Assembly (NCBI GenBank): GCA_045627885.1
Contig: JAZQOM010000065.1
Location: 1 to 32,099 of the forward strand
Length of the DNA: 32,099 nucleotides
DNA from: CALCTE01 sp045627885
GTDB lineage: Bacteria; Bacillota; Clostridia; Oscillospirales; CAG-272
Reading direction: 5' to 3'
The notes under the pieces were generated by a model that saw only the letters and a program-made list of their open reading frames with translations, had not been told where the DNA came from and did no database searches. Shown one piece after another: positions 6,418-14,354 of this stretch. How positions within the stretch are numbered: the stretch's first letter is position 1; each line of letters begins with the position of its first letter. A program made the translations under genes and the position numbers.

Positions 6418-6729
6418 ATGGCAATGTCAGAGAAAATCCGTATAAGACTTAAGTCCTACGACCACATGATAATTGATAATGCGGCGCAGAGAATAGTCGA
6501 AGCGGCAAAGAAAGCGGGTTCAAAGGTTTCCGGTCCTATTCCTCTTCCTACAGAAAAGGAAATAGTGACAATCCTTCGTGCAGTCCACAAGTACAAGGAT
6601 TCCAGAGAACAGTTTGAATACCGTACTCACAAGAGACTGATTGATATCTACAAGCCCTCGCAGAAGTTTGTAGACAGTCTCAGCACACTCGAACTTCCCG
6701 CCGGTGTTGAAATCGAAATCAAGCTTTGA
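6418..6729 (+). CDS. rpsJ: 30S ribosomal protein S10 (NusE)
   Basis: A 103-residue protein of the 30S head, also the NusE partner of NusB in transcription antitermination. IRIRLKSYDH at the N-terminus, GPIPLPT and the THKRLIDI signature are all present, and the length equals the family norm. The ATG at 6418 with AGGAGG at 6406-6411 is chosen over an in-frame TTG at 6385, which would run through the ribosome binding site. It is the first gene of the S10 cluster, behind a long structured leader. Confidence 0.98.
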   Translation: MAMSEKIRIRLKSYDHMIIDNAAQRIVEAAKKAGSKVSGPIPLPTEKEIVTILRAVHKYKDSREQFEYRTHKRLIDIYKPSQKFVDSLSTLELPAGVEIEIKL

Positions 6730-6776
6730 GCTTAATCGGATTTCTACATTATAATAATATAACAAATTCGGCAGGC

Positions 6777-6811
6777 AAGGTCATGTCGGCGGAAGACCGA
6801 CCAATAACCTT
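6777..6811 (+). promoter_or_regulatory. hairpin just upstream of the rplC ribosome binding site
   Basis: AAGGT (6777-6781) pairs with ACCTT (6807-6811), and inside it GTCGG (6785-6789) pairs with CCGAC (6797-6801), closing a 7-nt CGGAAGA loop. The stem ends at the edge of TAAGGAGG, so its folding could limit ribosome access to rplC. It occupies the 97-nt rpsJ-rplC gap. Regulatory role is inferred. Confidence 0.5.
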
Positions 6812-6826
6812 TAAGGAGGAAAAAGA

Positions 6827-7459
6827 ATGAAAAAGGCAATCATCGGAAGAAAAGTCGGAATGACTCAGATTTTTGACGAAATCGGAAATGTCATCCCGGT
6901 AACGGTCATCGAAGCAGGCCCCTGCGCGGTCGTGCAGAAGAAGACTGTTGAAAAAGACGGCTACGAAGCACTTCAGCTCGGATTCACCGAAATCCCCGAG
7001 CGCAAGGTGAACAAAGCAGCCAAAGGTCACTTTGACAAGGCGGGCGTTTCTTACAGAAGACATCTTAAGGAATTCAAGCTCGACGACGCGAAGGAAATCG
7101 AAGTCGGTGCGGAAATCAAAGCCGATACATTTGTTGCAGGCGACAAGATTGATGTCACCGGTACAACAAAGGGCAGAGGCTTTGCAGGCGGCATCAAGCG
7201 TTGGGGTCTTCACAGACTCCGTATGACTCACGGTACCGGCCCCGTTCACCGTCAGGTTGGTTCTATGGGTGCAAACTCATCGCCTTCGAGAATCTTCAAG
7301 AACAAGAAGATGGCAGGACACTACGGCAACGAGCAGGTAACAATCCTCAATCTTACCGTAGTCAAGGTCGATGCGGAAAGAAACCTCATCGCAGTTAAGG
7401 GAGCAGTTCCCGGCAACCGCGGCGGCATCGTGTTCATCCGCACGGCTGTTAAAGCATAA
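6827..7459 (+). CDS. rplC: 50S ribosomal protein L3
   Basis: A 210-residue, early-assembling 23S rRNA binder whose extended loop reaches the peptidyl transferase centre. It starts MKKAIIGRKVGMTQIF; the family loop is seen as GTGPVHRQVGSMGANSSPSR followed by KKMAGHYGNEQVT. AAGGAGG lies 7 nt before the ATG. It follows rpsJ after a hairpin-containing 97-nt gap and precedes rplD by 17 nt. Length and motifs are ordinary for Firmicutes L3. Confidence 0.98.
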   Translation: MKKAIIGRKVGMTQIFDEIGNVIPVTVIEAGPCAVVQKKTVEKDGYEALQLGFTEIPERKVNKAAKGHFDKAGVSYRRHLKEFKLDDAKEIEVGAEIKADTFVAGDKIDVTGTTKGRGFAGGIKRWGLHRLRMTHGTGPVHRQVGSMGANSSPSRIFKNKKMAGHYGNEQVTILNLTVVKVDAERNLIAVKGAVPGNRGGIVFIRTAVKA

Positions 7460-7476
7460 GAGAGGAGGACGAAACA

Positions 7477-8103
7477 ATGCCGACAGTAAAAGTAGTTGAT
7501 ATGAAGGGTAAAGAGACCGGCAGCATCGAGCTTCTCGACAGCGTATTCGCCGCAGAAGTCAACGAGTCCGTTCTTCATACCGTAATCAGAGCATATCTGC
7601 TCAATCAGAGACAGGGCACACAGTCCACCAAGACAAGAGCCGAGGTTTCCGGCGGCGGAAAGAAGCCGTGGAGACAGAAGGGCACAGGCAGAGCAAGACA
7701 GGGTTCCACCCGTTCGCCTCAGTGGACACACGGTGGTATCGCACTTGGCCCCAAGCCCAGACTTTACAAAGTGTCCATTAACAAGAAAGTCAAGAAGGCC
7801 GCTGTATGCAGCGCACTTTCAGACAAGCTTGCAAACAACAATCTCATCTTCGTCGACAAGGTCAGCGTAGAGGGATACAGCACCAAGACGGTTGCAGAGA
7901 TGCTTACCGCTCTTGATGCAACAAAGAAGACACTCATCGTCTTCGAAAATGCAGATGCGAAGAATGTTATCGCGTCCTGCGCAAACATCGCAGCTCTCAA
8001 GACAACATTCGCAGGCTCCGTAAATGTTTACGACCTTATGAATGCCGAGAAGGTTATCTTCGAGAAGGCAGCTGCCGAAAAGCTTCAGGAGGTGTATGCA
8101 TAA
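7477..8103 (+). CDS. rplD: 50S ribosomal protein L4
   Basis: A 208-residue protein lining the nascent-peptide exit tunnel; in E. coli it also represses its own S10 operon. The tunnel loop is recognisable as SGGGKKPWRQKGTGRARQGS followed by SPQWTHGGIALGPKPR, the region where macrolide-resistance changes occur; nothing unusual is seen in it. The stop TAA shares its last base with the ATG of rplW (8103), giving strict translational coupling. It is a candidate ligand for the leader at 6130-6405, by analogy only. Confidence 0.98.
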   Translation: MPTVKVVDMKGKETGSIELLDSVFAAEVNESVLHTVIRAYLLNQRQGTQSTKTRAEVSGGGKKPWRQKGTGRARQGSTRSPQWTHGGIALGPKPRLYKVSINKKVKKAAVCSALSDKLANNNLIFVDKVSVEGYSTKTVAEMLTALDATKKTLIVFENADAKNVIASCANIAALKTTFAGSVNVYDLMNAEKVIFEKAAAEKLQEVYA

Positions 8104-8393
8104 TGTTGGCACATGACATCATCATCCGCCCGATAATCACGGAAGCTTCCATGGACAGAACGGCAAACAAGGTTTACACCTTCGGCGTTGCCGCAAATGC
8201 CACAAAGCCCGAGATAAAGAAGGCAGTAGAAGAAATTTTCAAGGTAAAGGTTGACGCTGTCAACACTATTACCGTAAAGAGAAAGCCCAAGAGAATGGGC
8301 GTACATTCCGGATATACTTCGGAGTGGAAGAAAGCCATCGTAAAACTCAGCGCTGATTCAAAGCCCATTGAGTTCTTCGAGGGTATGAATTAA
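8103..8393 (+). CDS. rplW: 50S ribosomal protein L23
   Basis: A 96-residue protein at the tunnel exit, the docking site for trigger factor and the signal recognition particle. IIIRPIITEASMD at the N-terminus and the VNTITVKRKPKRMG beta-hairpin arm are diagnostic. It starts on the last base of the rplD stop codon. The trigger factor gene is also in this window (28426-29958). Confidence 0.97.
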   Translation: MLAHDIIIRPIITEASMDRTANKVYTFGVAANATKPEIKKAVEEIFKVKVDAVNTITVKRKPKRMGVHSGYTSEWKKAIVKLSADSKPIEFFEGMN

Positions 8394-8409
8394 GGAAGGA
8401 GTGACATAA

Positions 8410-9240
8410 ATGGGAACAACAAAATATAAGCCTACCACCCCTTCGCACAGACAGATGGCAGTCCCCGGCTTTGAGGAAATTACAAAGACAACTCCCGAGA
8501 GAAGCCTTGTAACGGTTCTCAAAAAGCACGCAGGACGCAACAGCTACGGCAGAATCACCGTTCGTCATCAGGGCGGCGGCAATAAGAGAAAGTACAGAAT
8601 CATCGACTTCAAGCGCAATATCGAAGGTGCTGCAAAGGTTCTCGCTATTGAGTACGACCCCAACAGAAACCCCTATATCGCACTTGTTCAGTATGAGGAC
8701 GGAACAAAGAAGTACATTATCGCTCCCGCAGACCTCAAGGTCGGCGATACGGTATACAGCGGCAAGGACGCTGATATCAAGGTCGGTAATACACTTCCCA
8801 TCGGACTTATTCCTTCCGGTACACTTATCCACAACATCGAGCTTCACCCCGGCAAGGGCGGTCAGCTCGTTCGTGCAGCAGGTGCAGCCGCACAGCTCGT
8901 CGCAAAAGACGGCGGCATCGCACAGATAAGACTTCCTTCCGGCGAAGTAAGATACATTCCCTTCGACTGCAAGGCAACCATCGGTCAGGTCGGCAACCTT
9001 GAGTTCGAGAATGTAAACCTCGGCAAAGCAGGTAAGACACGCCACCTCGGCATTCGTCCTACCGTAAGAGGTTCGGTTATGAACCCCTGCGACCACCCGC
9101 ACGGCGGCGGCGAGGGCAGAGCGCCCATCGGTCGTCCTTCGCCTGTAACTCCTTGGGGCAAGCCCGCACTCGGCTATAAGACGAGAAACAAGAAGGCACG
9201 CACCGAGAAGTTCATCGTAAAACACAGAAACGGTAAATAA
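8410..9240 (+). CDS. rplB: 50S ribosomal protein L2
   Basis: A 276-residue primary 23S rRNA binder needed for subunit association and peptidyl transferase assembly. The universal DHPHGGGEGRAPIGRPSP motif is present with His229 conserved, and GRNSYGRITVRHQGGG precedes the OB and SH3-like domains. AAGGAGTG lies upstream of the ATG. It is in the usual rplW-rplB-rpsS order with 16- and 22-nt gaps. The long minus-strand open frame opposite it is a composition shadow. Confidence 0.98.
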   Translation: MGTTKYKPTTPSHRQMAVPGFEEITKTTPERSLVTVLKKHAGRNSYGRITVRHQGGGNKRKYRIIDFKRNIEGAAKVLAIEYDPNRNPYIALVQYEDGTKKYIIAPADLKVGDTVYSGKDADIKVGNTLPIGLIPSGTLIHNIELHPGKGGQLVRAAGAAAQLVAKDGGIAQIRLPSGEVRYIPFDCKATIGQVGNLEFENVNLGKAGKTRHLGIRPTVRGSVMNPCDHPHGGGEGRAPIGRPSPVTPWGKPALGYKTRNKKARTEKFIVKHRNGK

Positions 9241-9262
9241 TCTACAAAGGAGGTAAAATAGA

Positions 9263-9532
9263 ATGGGCAGAAGTCTTAAAAAAGGACCGTTCGTCGAGCA
9301 GAAACTCTTTGACAGAATTTGTGCTATGAACGAAAAAAATGAGAAAAAAGTAATCAAAACATGGTCAAGAGCGTCCACGATATTTCCGGAGTTTGTAGGA
9401 CACACAATTGCCGTACATGACGGAAGAAAGCATGTTCCCGTATATGTAACGGAGGACATGGTCGGACATAAGCTCGGTGAATTCGCACCTACCAGAACAT
9501 TCAAGGGACATTCCGGTTCCAAGACCGCTTGA
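9263..9532 (+). CDS. rpsS: 30S ribosomal protein S19
   Basis: An 89-residue 30S head protein that works with S13 near the A-site tRNA and bridge B1. Motifs: MGRSLKKGPFVE at the start, TWSRASTIFPEFVGHTIAVHDG and GHKLGEFAPTRTFKGHSG at the end. AAGGAGGT lies ahead of the ATG. The length is typical. Confidence 0.98.
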   Translation: MGRSLKKGPFVEQKLFDRICAMNEKNEKKVIKTWSRASTIFPEFVGHTIAVHDGRKHVPVYVTEDMVGHKLGEFAPTRTFKGHSGSKTA

Positions 9533-9550
9533 GGAGGATAAGATAAGATT

Positions 9551-9889
9551 ATGGAAGCAAAAGCGTATTTGAAATATGCAAGAATATCCCCCCGCAAGGT
9601 CCAGATAGTTCTCGACCTCATCAGAGGCAAGGACGCGGATTACGCGATGGCTATTCTTAAAAACACACGCAAAGCTGCAAGTGAGTATCTTGTAAAGCTT
9701 CTCAAGAGCGCTATGGCGAATGCAGAGAACAACTTCAATATGGATCCTCACAAGCTCTATGTTTCGGAGTGCTTCGTATGCCCCGGCCCCACAATGAAGA
9801 GAGTAATGCCTCGTGCAAAGGGCAGCGCAGACCGCATTCTGAAAAGAACATCACATGTAACGATAGTCGTTAAAGAGAGGGAGGCGTAA
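9551..9889 (+). CDS. rplV: 50S ribosomal protein L22
   Basis: A 112-residue protein whose beta-hairpin lines the exit tunnel opposite L4. ARISPRKVQIVLDLIRGK and the C-terminal MKRVMPRAKGSADRILKR followed by TSHVTIVV define the family. GAGGA precedes the ATG. The stop is 3 nt before rpsC, so the pair is probably translationally coupled. Confidence 0.98.
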   Translation: MEAKAYLKYARISPRKVQIVLDLIRGKDADYAMAILKNTRKAASEYLVKLLKSAMANAENNFNMDPHKLYVSECFVCPGPTMKRVMPRAKGSADRILKRTSHVTIVVKEREA

Positions 9890-9892
9890 ACG

Positions 9893-10564
9893 ATGGGACA
9901 CAAGGTTAATCCTCATGGCCTCAGAGTAGGCGTCATAAAGGACTGGGATTCTAAATGGTATGTCGCAGATAAGGATTTCGGCGACACACTTGTTGCCGAC
10001 TATAAGGTCAGAAAGTTCCTTAAGGCAAAACTGAAGCCCGCAGGCCTTTCCAAGATTGAGATTGAAAGAGATAACGCCAAGAAGATGAAGGTTAAAATCT
10101 TCTGCGCTAAACCCGGTATGGTAATCGGCAGAGGCGGCGTTGAGATTACAAAGCTTCAGGCGGAGCTCGAAAAGCTTATCGGCACTCCCGTTCATGTAAG
10201 CGCCGAGCAGATTAAGGACCCCGACCTCTGCGCAGTTCTCGTTGCAGAGAACATCGCAGCTCAGATTGAGAAGCGTATCTCCTTCAGAAGAGCGATGAAG
10301 CAGGCTATCGGCAGAACAATGCGTCTCGGCGCAAAGGGTATCAAGATATACTGCGGCGGCCGTCTCGGCGGCGCGGAAATCGCAAGAGGCGAGCACTATC
10401 ACGAGGGAACAATTCCCCTGCAGACACTTCGTGCAGACATTGACTACGGCACGGCAGAAGCCGACACCACCGCAGGCAAGATTGGCATCAAGGTTTGGAT
10501 TTACAAGGGCGAGATTCTTTCCGAAGTGAAAAAGCTCCCGAAAAAGGAAGGAGCGGTGAAGTAA
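9893..10564 (+). CDS. rpsC: 30S ribosomal protein S3
   Basis: A 223-residue protein at the mRNA entry channel with helicase function together with S4. It starts MGHKVNPHGLRVG; the KH domain core KPGMVIGRGGVEI is around residue 80; the C-terminal domain carries GCRLGGAEIARGE-like residues seen here as GRLGGAEIARGEHY. The ribosome binding site GGGAGGCG overlaps the end of rplV. The length is normal for Firmicutes. Confidence 0.98.
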   Translation: MGHKVNPHGLRVGVIKDWDSKWYVADKDFGDTLVADYKVRKFLKAKLKPAGLSKIEIERDNAKKMKVKIFCAKPGMVIGRGGVEITKLQAELEKLIGTPVHVSAEQIKDPDLCAVLVAENIAAQIEKRISFRRAMKQAIGRTMRLGAKGIKIYCGGRLGGAEIARGEHYHEGTIPLQTLRADIDYGTAEADTTAGKIGIKVWIYKGEILSEVKKLPKKEGAVK

Positions 10565-10565
10565 G

Positions 10566-10979
10566 ATGTTAATGCCGAAAAGAGTAAAATTCAGAAGAGT
10601 ACACAGAGGCCGTATGAAGGGTACTGCTCACAGAGGCAACACCATTTCCAACGGAAGCTACGGACTCGTCGCACTCGAACCCGCTTGGATAACAAGCAAC
10701 CAGATAGAGGCAGCCCGTGTTGCCATGACCAGATATGTAAAGCGTGGCGGTCAGGTCTGGATAAAGATATTCCCCGATAAGCCCGTTACCGAAAAGCCGG
10801 CTGAAACCCGAATGGGTAGTGGTAAAGGCTCACCCGAGTACTGGGTATCCGTCGTAAAGCCCGGCAGAGTACTGTTCGAGATGGACGGCGTATCTGAGGA
10901 AATTGCACGCGAAGCTATGCGTCTTGCGGGACACAAGCTCCCCATCAAGTGCAAGTTTGTCGCAAAAGAGGAGGAATAA
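10566..10979 (+). CDS. rplP: 50S ribosomal protein L16
   Basis: A 137-residue protein that helps position A-site tRNA. It starts MLMPKRVKFRRVHRGRMKG, and the SGKGSPEYWVSVVKPGRVLF motif around residue 80 is diagnostic; the C-terminus is SGVSEE-like, then AREAMRLAGHKLPIKCKF. It begins one base after the rpsC stop codon. The first ATG is kept because MLMPKR is the usual beginning in the family. Confidence 0.97.
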   Translation: MLMPKRVKFRRVHRGRMKGTAHRGNTISNGSYGLVALEPAWITSNQIEAARVAMTRYVKRGGQVWIKIFPDKPVTEKPAETRMGSGKGSPEYWVSVVKPGRVLFEMDGVSEEIAREAMRLAGHKLPIKCKFVAKEEE

Positions 10980-10982
10980 TAA

Positions 10983-11183
10983 ATGAATATCAAAGAAATT
11001 CGTGAATTGACCTCCGAAGAGCTGAACAAAAAGCTCAAGGAGAAGAAGGAAGAGCTTTTCAACCTTCGTTTCCAGCACGCGATTAACCAGCTCGACAATC
11101 CTACTAAATTAGTAGAAGCAAAGCGCGAAATCGCAAGAATTCTTACCGTAATCCGTGAAAACGAGATTGCGGGCAAGAACTGA
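10983..11183 (+). CDS. rpmC: 50S ribosomal protein L29
   Basis: A 66-residue two-helix protein beside L23 at the tunnel exit. Family features: IKEIRELTSEELNKKLKEKK, the KEELFNLRFQHA motif and the ending REIARILTVIREN. GAGGAGG lies upstream and partly overlaps the end of rplP. Confidence 0.97.
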   Translation: MNIKEIRELTSEELNKKLKEKKEELFNLRFQHAINQLDNPTKLVEAKREIARILTVIRENEIAGKN

Positions 11184-11206
11184 CTTGGTTGAAAGGAGAA
11201 TGAACA

Positions 11207-11488
11207 ATGAGTAACGAAAATAAGACTCCCGCAGCCGAGAGAAATCTTCGCAAGACAAGAGTTGGCAAGGTCGTTTCCAACAAAATGACCGACACCATCG
11301 TAGTCAAGGTCGAGGATAATGTAAAGCATCCCAAGTACGGAAAGGTTATCAAGCGTTCCGTAAAGTTTATGGCTCAGGACACGGGCAACACCTGCGGCGT
11401 GGGCGACAAAGTAGAGATAATGGAGACAAGACCGCTTTCCAAGAACAAGAACTGGCGTCTTACTCAGATTATCGAGAAAGCTAAGTAA
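11207..11488 (+). CDS. rpsQ: 30S ribosomal protein S17
   Basis: A 93-residue OB-fold protein binding 16S rRNA helices 7 and 11. VGKVVSNKMTDTIVVKVE, HPKYGKVIKRS and GDKVEIMETRPLSKNKNW are family signatures. AAAGGAG precedes the ATG at 11207. An N-terminal Lys/Glu-rich extension of about 10 residues is common in Clostridia. Confidence 0.97.
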   Translation: MSNENKTPAAERNLRKTRVGKVVSNKMTDTIVVKVEDNVKHPKYGKVIKRSVKFMAQDTGNTCGVGDKVEIMETRPLSKNKNWRLTQIIEKAK

Positions 11489-11502
11489 GGAGGATACACA
11501 AA

Positions 11503-11874
11503 GTGTTACAGCAACAATCACTTATGAAGGTTGCCGACAATACCGGAGCAAAAGAGCTTATGTGCATCCGTGTACTTGGCGGCACCGGCAGAAGATATGC
11601 CGGAATCGGCGATGTAGTCATCGCATCGGTCAAAAAAGCAACACCCGGCGGAATCGTCAAGAAGGGCGAAGTCGTTGCAGCAGTCGTAGTAAGAACCGTA
11701 CAGCCCTTCAAGAGAGCAGACGGCTCCACAATCAGATTTGACGAGAATGCAGCGGTTATCATCAAAAAGGATGATAAGAACCCCAGAGGTACGCGTATTT
11801 TTGGACCGGTAGCCCGCGAACTTCGTGACAAGGACTATATGAAGATATTGTCCCTTGCCCCCGAAGTACTTTGA
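11503..11874 (+). CDS. rplN: 50S ribosomal protein L14
   Basis: A 123-residue protein at the 30S/50S interface, the contact site of the silencing factor RsfS. MLQQQSLMKVADNTGAKELM, GDVVIASVKKATPGG and the FGPVARELRDKDYMKILSLAPEV end are diagnostic. It starts with GTG, preceded by AAGGAGG. Its stop overlaps the ribosome binding region of rplX. Confidence 0.97.
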   Translation: MLQQQSLMKVADNTGAKELMCIRVLGGTGRRYAGIGDVVIASVKKATPGGIVKKGEVVAAVVVRTVQPFKRADGSTIRFDENAAVIIKKDDKNPRGTRIFGPVARELRDKDYMKILSLAPEVL

Positions 11875-11891
11875 TTGGGAGGTATATCGGT

Positions 11892-12206
11892 ATGAACAAG
11901 ATTCATGTAAGAAGAGATGATACCATTATCGTCATATCAGGCGACGATAAGGGCAAGAAGGGCAAAGTGCTTCAGGTCGCTCCCGACGAGGGAAAGATAA
12001 TTGTTGAAGGTCTCAACAAGGTAACAAAGCATGTAAAGCCCAGGCGTCAGGGAGAGTCAGGCGGCATCGTCGAAGCAGAAGCTCCGATGTATGCGTGCAA
12101 GGTACTTCCTTTCTGCTCAAAGTGCGGCAAAGGCGTTCGCACCAAGACGGAAATCAAGGACGGCAAAAAAATCAGAGTCTGCGCTAAATGCGGCGAAGCT
12201 CTGTAA
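11892..12206 (+). CDS. rplX: 50S ribosomal protein L24 with zinc ribbon
   Basis: A 104-residue assembly initiator for the 50S subunit. The KOW motif is DTIIVISGDDKGKKGKVLQV (residues 11-30), and the C-terminal third carries Cys75-x2-Cys78 and Cys97-x2-Cys100, a probable structural zinc ribbon present in only part of bacterial L24s. The ATG at 11892 with GGGAGG (11877-11882) is preferred over the in-frame TTG at 11871, which overlaps the rplN stop. The context is the usual rplN-rplX-rplE. Confidence 0.96.
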   Translation: MNKIHVRRDDTIIVISGDDKGKKGKVLQVAPDEGKIIVEGLNKVTKHVKPRRQGESGGIVEAEAPMYACKVLPFCSKCGKGVRTKTEIKDGKKIRVCAKCGEAL

Positions 12207-12224
12207 GACGAGGGAGGATAAAAA

Positions 12225-12764
12225 ATGTCAAGACTCAAAGATTATTATATCGAAAGCATCGCTCCCGAGTTGATGAAGAAATTCGCTTATAAGAGCCCGA
12301 TGCAGATACCTAAGCTCGATAAGGTAATTATCAATGTCGGCGCAGGTGAAGCAAGAGACAACCCGAAGGTCATTCAGTCGATTATCGCCGATATCACAAC
12401 GATAACCGGTCAGAAGGCAGTACAGACTTTGGCAAAGAAGTCTGTGGCAAACTTCAAGGTAAGAGCCGGAATGCCCGTAGGCGTCAAGGTCACACTCAGA
12501 GGCGAGAGAATGTACGAATTCGTCGACAGACTGTTCAACATAGCTCTTCCCCGTGTCCGTGACTTTAAGGGAATCAATCCCGACGGCTTTGACGGCAGAG
12601 GAAATTATGCGATGGGACTTAAGGAACAGCTTATATTCCCCGAAATTGAGTACGAGAAGATTGACAAGATTCGCGGAATGGATATCGCATTCGTAACCAC
12701 CGCACAGAACGACGAAGAAGCAAGAGAGCTGCTCAAGCTTTTGGGCGCTCCGTTTGCAAAGTGA
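12225..12764 (+). CDS. rplE: 50S ribosomal protein L5
   Basis: A 179-residue 5S rRNA-binding protein contacting P-site tRNA. MQIPKLDKVIINVGAGEA, the KVRAGMPVGVKVTLRGERMY segment, and the C-terminal DIAFVTTAQNDEEARELLKL are diagnostic. GGGAGG precedes the ATG. Length and order are as in other Firmicutes. Confidence 0.98.
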   Translation: MSRLKDYYIESIAPELMKKFAYKSPMQIPKLDKVIINVGAGEARDNPKVIQSIIADITTITGQKAVQTLAKKSVANFKVRAGMPVGVKVTLRGERMYEFVDRLFNIALPRVRDFKGINPDGFDGRGNYAMGLKEQLIFPEIEYEKIDKIRGMDIAFVTTAQNDEEARELLKLLGAPFAK

Positions 12765-12781
12765 TCGGGAGGAAATGACAA

Positions 12782-12967
12782 ATGGCTAAGAAGGCAATGA
12801 TACTCAAGCAGCAGAAAGAGCCTAAGTTTTCCACCAGAGCATACAACAGATGCAAAATTTGCGGCAGACCTCACGCATATCTCCGCAAGTACGGCATCTG
12901 CCGTATCTGCTTCCGCGAGCTGGCTTACAAAGGTCAGATCCCCGGTGTGAAAAAAGCAAGCTGGTAG
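12782..12967 (+). CDS. rpsZ: 30S ribosomal protein S14, zinc type (type Z)
   Basis: A 61-residue short S14. Zinc ligands Cys24, Cys27, Cys40 and Cys43 are all present (CKICGRPH ... CRICFRE), so this is the C+ form rather than the longer zinc-free paralogue. It ends in the usual KKASW. GGGAGG lies upstream of the ATG. No second rpsN copy is in the window. Confidence 0.98.
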   Translation: MAKKAMILKQQKEPKFSTRAYNRCKICGRPHAYLRKYGICRICFRELAYKGQIPGVKKASW

Positions 12968-13012
12968 TATAACGAGTTTTATAGACACACTTGCATAAGG
13001 AGGATTTTTAAG

Positions 13013-13411
13013 ATGCAAATGACAGATGTCATAGCCGATATGCTTACGAGAATCCGTAACGCAAATACGGCAAAGCATCCTACGGTAGATATTCCGGCAT
13101 CCAACCAGAAAAAGGCGATAGCCGAGATTCTTCTCGAGGAAGGCTATATAAAGAATTATCAGATAATCGAAGATGGCAAGCAGGGCATCATCAAAGTAAC
13201 GATGAAGTACGGCGAAGGCAAGCAGAGAATCATCCAGGGACTTCGCAGAGTAAGTAAGCCCGGTCTGCGTATCTACGCAAGCTGCGAGGATATGCCCAAG
13301 GTAATGCGCGGACTCGGTATCGCAATCGTTTCCACATCAAAGGGCATCATGACCGACAAGAAAGCAAGAGAGCTTCATGTCGGCGGCGAAGTCCTTGCAT
13401 TCGTTTGGTAA
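13013..13411 (+). CDS. rpsH: 30S ribosomal protein S8
   Basis: A 132-residue primary 16S rRNA binder; in E. coli it represses the spc operon. DVIADMLTRIRNANTAKH at the N-terminus and STSKGIMTDKKARELHVGGE at the C-terminus define it. AAGGAGG precedes the ATG. The 45-nt gap after rpsZ is among the longer ones in the spc section; I see no clear S8 operator there. Confidence 0.97.
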   Translation: MQMTDVIADMLTRIRNANTAKHPTVDIPASNQKKAIAEILLEEGYIKNYQIIEDGKQGIIKVTMKYGEGKQRIIQGLRRVSKPGLRIYASCEDMPKVMRGLGIAIVSTSKGIMTDKKARELHVGGEVLAFVW

Positions 13412-13424
13412 GGGGGATAAGAAT

Positions 13425-13964
13425 ATGTCAAGAATAGGTAGAATGCCCGTTCAGATTCCCGAAAAAGTCGAAGTATCTATTTCGGATACAGGACTTCTTA
13501 CCGTAAAGGGACCCAAGGGTACACTCACACAGCAGATTAGACCGGAAATCACCGTTAAGGTCGAGAATAACGAAGTTCTTGTTACTCGCGCAAGCGAAGA
13601 AAAAGAGGTAAGAGCTTATCACGGACTCACCAGAGCGCTTATTGCCGATATGGTAAAGGGCGTTACCGAAGAGTTCTCCAAGAAGCTCGAGATAAACGGC
13701 GTCGGCTACAGAGCTGCAAAGCAGGGCAAGACACTCGTTATGAATCTCGGTTATTCGCACGATGTAAAGTTTGATGAGGAAGACGGCATCACATTCGATG
13801 TACCCGATGCAAACACCATCATCATCCACGGCCCTTCCAAGCAGAGAGTCGGACAGGTTGCTTCCAACATCCGTGAGAAGAGACCTCCCGAGCCCTACCT
13901 CGGAAAAGGCATCAAGTACGAAGACGAAGTTATCAGACGCAAGTCCGGTAAAGCCGGTAAATAA
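13425..13964 (+). CDS. rplF: 50S ribosomal protein L6
   Basis: A 179-residue protein near the factor-binding site. MSRIGRMPVQIPEKVEV, the duplicated L6 fold with LEINGVGYRAAKQGKTL, and the end RPPEPYLGKGIKYEDEVI are diagnostic. The ATG at 13425 is chosen because it follows GGGGG and matches the family start; a longer frame upstream only overlaps the end of rpsH. Confidence 0.97.
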   Translation: MSRIGRMPVQIPEKVEVSISDTGLLTVKGPKGTLTQQIRPEITVKVENNEVLVTRASEEKEVRAYHGLTRALIADMVKGVTEEFSKKLEINGVGYRAAKQGKTLVMNLGYSHDVKFDEEDGITFDVPDANTIIIHGPSKQRVGQVASNIREKRPPEPYLGKGIKYEDEVIRRKSGKAGK

Positions 13965-13982
13965 GGAAAGGAGCGAATATAG

Positions 13983-14339
13983 ATGGTTACAAAGGCTGAT
14001 AAGAATGCTAAACGCATCAAAAGGCATAAGAGAATCAGAGCCAAGGTATCCGGCACAGCACAGACCCCCCGTCTTTGCGTGTATCGCTCTTTGAAGAATA
14101 TCTATGCTCAGATTATTGACGATGAAAACGGTGTAACACTCGTAAGTGCATCCTCCGTCGAAAAGGATTTCGTAGGCGGCGGCAACAAAGAGGACGCGGA
14201 GAAGGTCGGCAAGCTCGTAGCAGAGAGAGCCGTCTCCAAGGGTATCACCGAAGTCGTATTTGACCGTGGCGGCTATGTTTATCACGGAAGAATCGAAAGT
14301 CTGGCAAAAGGCGCCCGCGACGGCGGCCTTAAGTTCTAA
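13983..14339 (+). CDS. rplR: 50S ribosomal protein L18
   Basis: A 118-residue 5S rRNA-binding protein. RHKRIRAKVSGTAQTPRLCV, the RSLKNIYAQIIDDENG core and the C-terminal FDRGGYVYHGRIESLAKGAR match the family throughout. GGAAAGGAG lies upstream. The order rplF-rplR-rpsE is conserved. Confidence 0.97.
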   Translation: MVTKADKNAKRIKRHKRIRAKVSGTAQTPRLCVYRSLKNIYAQIIDDENGVTLVSASSVEKDFVGGGNKEDAEKVGKLVAERAVSKGITEVVFDRGGYVYHGRIESLAKGARDGGLKF

Positions 14340-14354
14340 GGAGGGGCGAAAGAA

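Noticed and set aside
8347..9630. 427-codon minus-strand open frame opposite rplB and rpsS
   Set aside because: Runs antisense through two certain ribosomal genes, has no recognisable motif, and is explained by codon bias of the plus strand.
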